Source: Chryseobacterium sp. FP211-J200 (GTDB lineage: Bacteria; Bacteroidota; Bacteroidia; Flavobacteriales; Weeksellaceae). Taken from it: a stretch of DNA of 33,577 nucleotides. Below the pieces are notes generated by a model, which made no database searches, was not told the DNA's origin, and saw only the letters and a program-made list of their open reading frames with translations. A program made the position numbers and the translations under genes. Positions 30,930 to 33,577 of this stretch are shown here, in pieces (position 1 is the stretch's first letter; each line of letters begins with the position of its first letter). Location of the stretch: the NCBI RefSeq assembly GCF_001643375.1, contig NZ_LSHB01000026.1, positions 1 to 33,577 on the forward strand, written 5' to 3'.

Positions 30930-33440
30930 ATGAAGAAGATATTCATTGCTGCACTTTTTCTGGGTGCTATATTTAATTCAAATACGATCTTTGCTCAAAC
31001 GGAAACTTCCGGAAGAAATCCGGTCTACAGAGCAACACATACCAAAGTTACAGAGCTAAAACATACCAAACTGAAAGTCAGCTTCGATTATCAGAAAGAA
31101 CAGATGACTGGTGAGGAATGGCTGACCGCAAGTCCTTATTTCTACGCGACAAACGAGTTGGTTTTGGATGCCAAAGGAATGCTGATCCACGAAGTGGCTT
31201 TGGACAAAAACGGTTCGAAATTACCTCTTAAATTCGATTATAAGAATGATGTTCTGAAAATTACACTTGATAAAACTTATCAAAAGAATCAGGATTACAC
31301 CGTTTACATCAAATATACAGCGCGTCCAAATGAAGTAAAGCAGGAAGGAAGTGCGGCTATCAATGATGCGAAAGGTCTTTATTTCATCAATGCTCAAGGC
31401 AAGGACAAAGATAAACCGACTCAGATTTGGACGCAAGGTGAAACCGAATCTTCATCTGCCTGGTTCCCAACAATAGACAAATCCAACCAAAAGACCACTC
31501 AGGAGATCTACATGACCGTTCCTGACAAATATGTGACGCTTTCCAACGGACTTCTTAAAGATTCAAAAAAAGAATCCGGAGACCTGAGAACAGACCATTG
31601 GGTGATGGACAAGAGACATTCCACTTACCTTTTCTTTATGGGCGTGGGAGACTTTGCTGTGGTAAAGGATAAATGGAGAAACATCGACGTAGATTATTAC
31701 GTAGAGAAGGAATATGAGCCTTACGCGAAACAGATCTTTGGCCTTACGCCGGAGATGATGGAGTTCTATTCCAAAAGATTGGGCTATGACTATCCTTGGT
31801 CCAAATATGCACAGATCACAGGTAGAGATTATGTTTCTGGCGCTATGGAAAACACAACCGCTACTCTACACCAGGAGTCTGCACAGCAAAAACCAGGCGA
31901 CCTGATCGACCAGAACAAATGGGAAAATACCATCGCTCACGAACTTTTCCACCACTGGTTTGGCGATCTGGTTACTGCTGAGAGTTGGAGCAACCTGACG
32001 GTAAACGAATCTTTCGCCAACTATTCAGAATATCTATGGCTGGAGCATAAGTATGGAAAAGACGATGCCGATTATCATTTGAGAGAGGACCTTTCTGGGT
32101 ACATTCACAATCCGGCTCTGTTCAACAAGGACCTAGTTAGATTTGATTACGCCTCCCGTGAAGATGTTTTCGATGCGATCACTTACAACAAAGGTGGCGG
32201 CATCCTTCATATGTTGAGAAATTATCTTGGAGACGATGCATTCTTTGCTAGCTTGACAGATTATCTTAAAACCAACGAATATCAAAACGGAGAAGCACAT
32301 CAGCTGAGATTATCTTTCGAGAAAGTGTCCGGGAAAGACCTCAACTGGTTCTTCAACCAATGGTATTTCGGAAGCGGAAATCCGAAGCTGAGCTACACGA
32401 CCACTTATGAGCCTGTGAAAAAACAGGTAACCGTAGTGATCAATCAATCTCAGGACAAACCTTTTGAATTCCCTCTAGCCATCGATGTATACGACAATGG
32501 GAAACCAAAACGCACGAATGTTTGGGTAGATGCAAAGGCGAAGAATACATTCACATTCGATTCTTCCAAGACACCTGACCTGATCAACTTCAATGCAGAC
32601 GGGATCTTGCTTTCCGAGATCACAGAAACCAAAACGCCTGAGCAGAACTTATTACAATTCACCAATTCCAAAGAGTTCCTAAGCAGATACAGAGCATTGG
32701 CATCCATCAAAGAAGCGGATGCTAAGAATCCGGCTGTCATCAAATTGTTGGCGGCGGCGCTTAAAGACCCTTTCTTCAGAATCAGAGAGCAGGCATTGGA
32801 ACAGATCGACCTGTCTAATGCCGATCAGGCAAAAGCTTTGACAGCAGACGTTGAGAAATTGGCTTCCAATGACCCGAAGACTTTGGTTCAGGCAGCCGCT
32901 ATTTCGGCTTTGACCAAAACCAAGAATGCAAAATATACTTCACTCTATGAGAAGGGAATCAATGCGGTTTCTAATTCCGTCAAAGGTGCTTCGTTAGCTG
33001 GAATTGCCGACCTTGACCCTTCGAAAGTGGCAGGTTTGGCAGACAAGATCGACTTGGACAACGCGTCCGAAGACCTGATCACCAAACTTCTTCCGATCAT
33101 CGTAAAGAACAAGATCGAGAAGCAGATGCCTGCCATCGGGCAAGCGGTAGCCTTCTACCCTTTTATCAAGTTCCAGGATCCTGTGCTTGGGAAAACGGCT
33201 GAGGAAGGTTACAACTGGATCATGAGCTCTGACAACCTGAAAGCCACGGAGAAAGTGACCAAAGTATTGGTTCAGGCCAAATCTCAGATCCCAGACAATC
33301 CGCAAGTGAAGATGATGATCGTGCAAATGCTGAAAGATGGACTTACCAAGAAAATGGAAGTCCTGAAAGCAAACCCCAACAGCCCTACCATCCACCAGCA
33401 GGTAGATGCGATCAACAAAGCTTTGGAAGCTTACAAATAG
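30930..33440 (+). CDS. M1 family aminopeptidase with C-terminal helical repeats
   Basis: 836-residue zinc aminopeptidase with a signal peptide (MKKIFIAALFLGAIFNSNTIFAQ), so periplasmic or exported. The exopeptidase motif GAMEN is at 304-308 and the zinc site HELFHHW has H337, E338 and H341, with E360 in NESFANY as the third ligand. Residues ~560-836 are helical HEAT-like repeats (KEADAKNPAVIKLLAAALKD and similar). It likely releases single amino acids from peptides, complementing the S9 peptidase upstream. No N-terminal anchor or type IX domain is visible. Confidence 0.94.
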   Translation: MKKIFIAALFLGAIFNSNTIFAQTETSGRNPVYRATHTKVTELKHTKLKVSFDYQKEQMTGEEWLTASPYFYATNELVLDAKGMLIHEVALDKNGSKLPLKFDYKNDVLKITLDKTYQKNQDYTVYIKYTARPNEVKQEGSAAINDAKGLYFINAQGKDKDKPTQIWTQGETESSSAWFPTIDKSNQKTTQEIYMTVPDKYVTLSNGLLKDSKKESGDLRTDHWVMDKRHSTYLFFMGVGDFAVVKDKWRNIDVDYYVEKEYEPYAKQIFGLTPEMMEFYSKRLGYDYPWSKYAQITGRDYVSGAMENTTATLHQESAQQKPGDLIDQNKWENTIAHELFHHWFGDLVTAESWSNLTVNESFANYSEYLWLEHKYGKDDADYHLREDLSGYIHNPALFNKDLVRFDYASREDVFDAITYNKGGGILHMLRNYLGDDAFFASLTDYLKTNEYQNGEAHQLRLSFEKVSGKDLNWFFNQWYFGSGNPKLSYTTTYEPVKKQVTVVINQSQDKPFEFPLAIDVYDNGKPKRTNVWVDAKAKNTFTFDSSKTPDLINFNADGILLSEITETKTPEQNLLQFTNSKEFLSRYRALASIKEADAKNPAVIKLLAAALKDPFFRIREQALEQIDLSNADQAKALTADVEKLASNDPKTLVQAAAISALTKTKNAKYTSLYEKGINAVSNSVKGASLAGIADLDPSKVAGLADKIDLDNASEDLITKLLPIIVKNKIEKQMPAIGQAVAFYPFIKFQDPVLGKTAEEGYNWIMSSDNLKATEKVTKVLVQAKSQIPDNPQVKMMIVQMLKDGLTKKMEVLKANPNSPTIHQQVDAINKALEAYK

Positions 33441-33443
33441 AAG

Positions 33444-33478
33444 TTTGAGATTAGAATTGAGAGGTTAGATGATACCAT
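33444..33478. repeat. Short heptad-phased spacer after the aminopeptidase gene
   Basis: TTTGAGA, TTAGAAT, TGAGAGG, TTAGATG, ATACCAT run in 7-nt steps directly after the stop codon. Confidence 0.5.
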
Positions 33479-33517
33479 CACCTCTACTAAATGATCTATG
33501 ACCTATCAAAACAATAT

Positions 33518-33539
33518 AGCCACCTCGATCTAGGTGGCT
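33518..33539 (+). terminator. Terminator of the M1 aminopeptidase gene
   Basis: AGCCACCT (33518-33525), loop CGATCT, AGGTGGCT (33532-33539), followed by the T-rich CTCTTGTTTTG. Confidence 0.8.
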
Positions 33540-33577
33540 CTCTTGTTTTGCTGTCTTAAAAATAAAAAAACTCGCAG

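Overview
The window looks like a chromosomal segment of a Flavobacteriia member, most likely Weeksellaceae close to Chryseobacterium or Epilithonimonas. The signs are A/T-rich gene spacers, few Shine-Dalgarno sites, promoter boxes of the Bacteroidetes TAnnTTTG type, a type IX secretion C-terminal domain, lipoproteins with an acidic stretch after the lipid cysteine, a mevalonate-pathway gene and a GOB-like B3 metallo-beta-lactamase with Gln at the first zinc position. I see no phage, insertion sequence, CRISPR array, rRNA or tRNA.

Layout. 0-5.6 kb: an NTF2-like protein and purK (minus), a TauE/SafE transporter with DUF1634 partner (plus), a VOC metalloprotein, the B3 beta-lactamase and mvaD (minus). 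5.6-6.5 kb: a 0.9-kb gene-free island with a 21-nt tandem array and two interspersed repeats. 6.5-9.3 kb: a NatA/NatB-like ABC exporter and a lipoprotein. 9.3-12 kb: a DEAD-box helicase with a structured leader and an orphan sensor histidine kinase (minus). 12.1-13.6 kb: a secreted protein and a LacX-like epimerase. 13.6-16.3 kb: an S9 peptidase and an unknown exported protein. 16.6-17.7 kb: a type IX cargo protein and secG. 17.7-19.7 kb: an operon of pepE, an XAC2610-like protein and an HD hydrolase, preceded by eleven perfect TTGATAG heptamers touching the pepE start. 19.8-20.3 kb: a second 21-nt array and REP-like hairpins. 20.4-25 kb: a TonB receptor, a beta-helix-like surface lipoprotein and another lipoprotein. 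25.3-28.1 kb: tsaC, an interspersed repeat, cca and a GreA-like protein, so two tRNA-processing enzymes lie near each other. 28.2-33.4 kb: an SDR, thyA, an unknown lipoprotein with a TTG start and an M1 aminopeptidase.

The genes are mostly ordinary; the unusual material is non-coding. Four signals stand out: (1) many gene spacers are built from degenerate 7-nt units, with a perfect heptamer array in the pepE leader; (2) two unrelated arrays share an exact 21-nt (3 x 7) period with one conserved and one variable half; (3) the helicase leader can fold in two mutually exclusive ways, one of which covers the start codon; (4) three separate interspersed repeat families with compensatory stems occur within 20 kb.
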